Assembly (NCBI GenBank): GCA_913060595.1
Contig: CAJXSA010000222.1
Span: 1 to 6,611 of the forward strand
Direction of reading: 5' to 3'
DNA length: 6,611 bases
DNA from: an uncultured Ignavibacteria bacterium
GTDB taxonomy: Bacteria; Bacteroidota; Ignavibacteria; SZUA-365
The translations under genes were made by a program, and so were the position numbers. Shown here piece by piece: positions 5,401-6,611 of this stretch. Below the pieces are notes generated by a model, which saw only the letters and a list, made by a program, of their open reading frames with translations, was not told where the DNA came from and ran no database searches. Position 1 is the stretch's first letter. Every line of letters begins with the position of its first letter.

Positions 5401-6611
5401 GCCGCCCCTCCTTCCGCATCCGCCGCGTCGGTGGATGTGTCGACGTCGTATTCCACATACGGTAGCAGCTGCCGGCGCAGCTCGCGGAGGGTTTCCTTCG
5501 ATGGATTTTTCGCGCTGCCTGCGAGCTGCGTTTTCATGTCGATGAGCGTGGCGGCGAGGTCGCTCTCTCTTCCGACGGCGATGCCCCCGCCGCGCAGAAG
5601 CTCCGCCGCCACCGCGCGGGCGCGGTCGGTGAGCTGTTCGAGATCCTCGGCATCCGCCAGCAGCGTGCCGACGTCCGCGCCGCCGAGCAGGTCGCGGTCC
5701 ATGACCTCCACGTGCATGGCGCCGAAGTCCTCCTGCAGCATGGCCGTGATGCCGGCGCGGGGAATGCGCGCGCGGGAGAGTGCCAGTGTGCCCTGCAGGC
5801 GCGCGATCAGTATGGGCCGGCGCGTGACGAGCGCGGCGTCCATTTCCTCCGCGGCGTGACGCACGGCGTCGATCACCGCTGCGGGAGTATCGCAGCCGCT
5901 GATGTCCGGGCGCAGCGTGTGCGCGGGACGCTTGTCCGTCGGCACATGCCGCACGCGCAGATGATATCCCAGGCGCTCGACCGCAACCGGTTCGGCGACG
6001 CCGGTCGCCTCCCCGCTCCCCTGTCCGCCGTCCTCGATCTCCGCGTCGGCGGCGACATCGCCGAAGGGCGCATCGGAAACCGTGACGTCGAGGAAGCCGC
6101 GCAGTGCGGGCGGCAGGCGGTAGTCGAGCGTGTTGACGAATTCGAGGGAGCCGGGATTATACACCCAGCCATCCATCGCGGCGTCCATGCCCACGCGCGT
6201 ATGCCGGTGTCCGAGGGCCAGGTAGCCGATGCGCCCGCGCAGCGGGGCGATGTCCTCGTAGGCCACGCAGCCGTACTCGAGCGTTTCCTCGCCGGGCTGC
6301 ACCATGACATGGGAGAGAAGAATCGTGAACGTGTCGTCGGAAAGCTGCTCCGCCGCCTGCCGGTGATACTCCTCGATGTTGTGCCCGAGGAAACCCAGTC
6401 CCGCGATCACCACGCCGTCCGCTGCCTCGACCATGCCCCCGCCGCTGTCGGACCTCCACGGCCGCAGCGTGAGCGCACCGTCCGCGATATCCGGACGCAG
6501 CAGGCGCAGGTAATCCTCGCCCGCGAGTATGTCCAGTGCGCAGGCGGGTTCGGTGCGCTTTCGGCGGTCGTGATTCCCTTCGATGGCAATGGCGGGAATG
6601 CCGGCCGCGCG
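5397..6611 (-). CDS. sbcD: SbcD/Mre11-like metallophosphoesterase nuclease, 5' end outside window
   Basis: The frame is open to the right edge, so 404 residues are visible and the N-terminus, with the first metal motifs (DxH and GDxxD), is missing. Motifs in the visible part are GNHD (12-15), SH (100-101) in ILLSHVMV, GHRH (134-137) in YLALGHRHTRVG, and YNPGSLEF (151-158). These are the later phosphoesterase motifs of SbcD/Mre11 and YPGS-type ends. After the catalytic domain comes GFLDVTV, then an acidic, Gly-rich stretch (about 179-209) that looks like a flexible insertion, then YHLRVRHVPTDKRP. The C-terminal part should hold the cap and SbcC-binding regions. An in-frame ATG at 6434 is not the start because GNHD lies upstream of it. 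The gene overlaps sbcC by 4 bp, which indicates coupled translation and a shared complex. The product is expected to be a Mn-dependent DNA nuclease. Confidence 0.92.
   Translation of the reverse strand, partial: RAAGIPAIAIEGNHDRRKRTEPACALDILAGEDYLRLLRPDIADGALTLRPWRSDSGGGMVEAADGVVIAGLGFLGHNIEEYHRQAAEQLSDDTFTILLSHVMVQPGEETLEYGCVAYEDIAPLRGRIGYLALGHRHTRVGMDAAMDGWVYNPGSLEFVNTLDYRLPPALRGFLDVTVSDAPFGDVAADAEIEDGGQGSGEATGVAEPVAVERLGYHLRVRHVPTDKRPAHTLRPDISGCDTPAAVIDAVRHAAEEMDAALVTRRPILIARLQGTLALSRARIPRAGITAMLQEDFGAMHVEVMDRDLLGGADVGTLLADAEDLEQLTDRARAVAAELLRGGGIAVGRESDLAATLIDMKTQLAGSAKNPSKETLRELRRQLLPYVEYDVDTSTDAADAEGGAA
5407..5413 (-). promoter_or_regulatory. Ribosome binding site of sbcC
   Basis: The complement reads AAGGAGG, a full match to the anti-Shine-Dalgarno sequence, with a 6-nt spacer to the sbcC ATG. 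It sits inside the last codons of sbcD. Together with the ATGA overlap it fixes the sbcC start and shows that this organism uses Shine-Dalgarno initiation. Confidence 0.85.

Noticed and set aside
4483..5859. 458-codon open frame on the + strand opposite sbcC and sbcD
   Set aside because: It crosses the sbcD-sbcC junction in antisense. The - strand carries Walker A and the coiled coil here, and the antisense product looks like nothing known.
5397..6434. SbcD-like gene starting at the ATG at 6434
   Set aside because: The same frame stays open to the window edge and encodes the GNHD metal motif at 6567-6578, so the start is internal and the gene is cut by the window edge.

Overview
This is a GC-rich bacterial chromosomal window, read by eye, with genes packed on two converging strands. 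On the + strand lie the 3' end of a type I signal peptidase gene (lepB), a complete hemW-type radical SAM gene, and, behind its own AT-rich promoter region, a two-gene module of a small multi-pass membrane protein and a short XRE/Cro-type repressor. On the - strand, coming in from the right edge, are an SbcD/Mre11-like nuclease gene (5' end outside the window), an SbcC/Rad50-like ATPase gene, and a small stand-alone HD-domain hydrolase of the SpoT/MESH1 type. The two sets converge on a hairpin at about 2256-2280 that contains the stop codons of both last genes.

The organism cannot be fixed from this window. High GC, Shine-Dalgarno use (for example a full AAGGAGG before sbcC) and chromosomal housekeeping genes indicate a free-living bacterium. 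There are no transposases, integrases, phage genes, tRNAs or CRISPR arrays, so this looks like core or near-core chromosome.

Genes working together: lepB and hemW are 3 bp apart and probably cotranscribed, though their functions (protein export and haem delivery) are unrelated. The membrane protein and XRE regulator are 1 bp apart and look like an autoregulated pair; a 14-bp direct repeat with 21-bp periodicity brackets the -35 box of the likely promoter and is a good operator candidate. SbcD and SbcC overlap by 4 bp (ATGA) and should form one nuclease complex. The HD gene follows sbcC across an 81-bp gap that is almost entirely a 7-bp tandem repeat.

Points most worth a second look: the SbcC-like protein has only two cysteines and no CxxC, so it lacks the zinc hook that joins Rad50/SbcC dimers; the heptamer array; the direct-repeat operator candidate; and the pairing of an SbcCD-like complex with a (p)ppGpp-hydrolase-like enzyme. 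I see no clearly new multi-gene system. The hookless SbcC with its companion genes is the nearest candidate.
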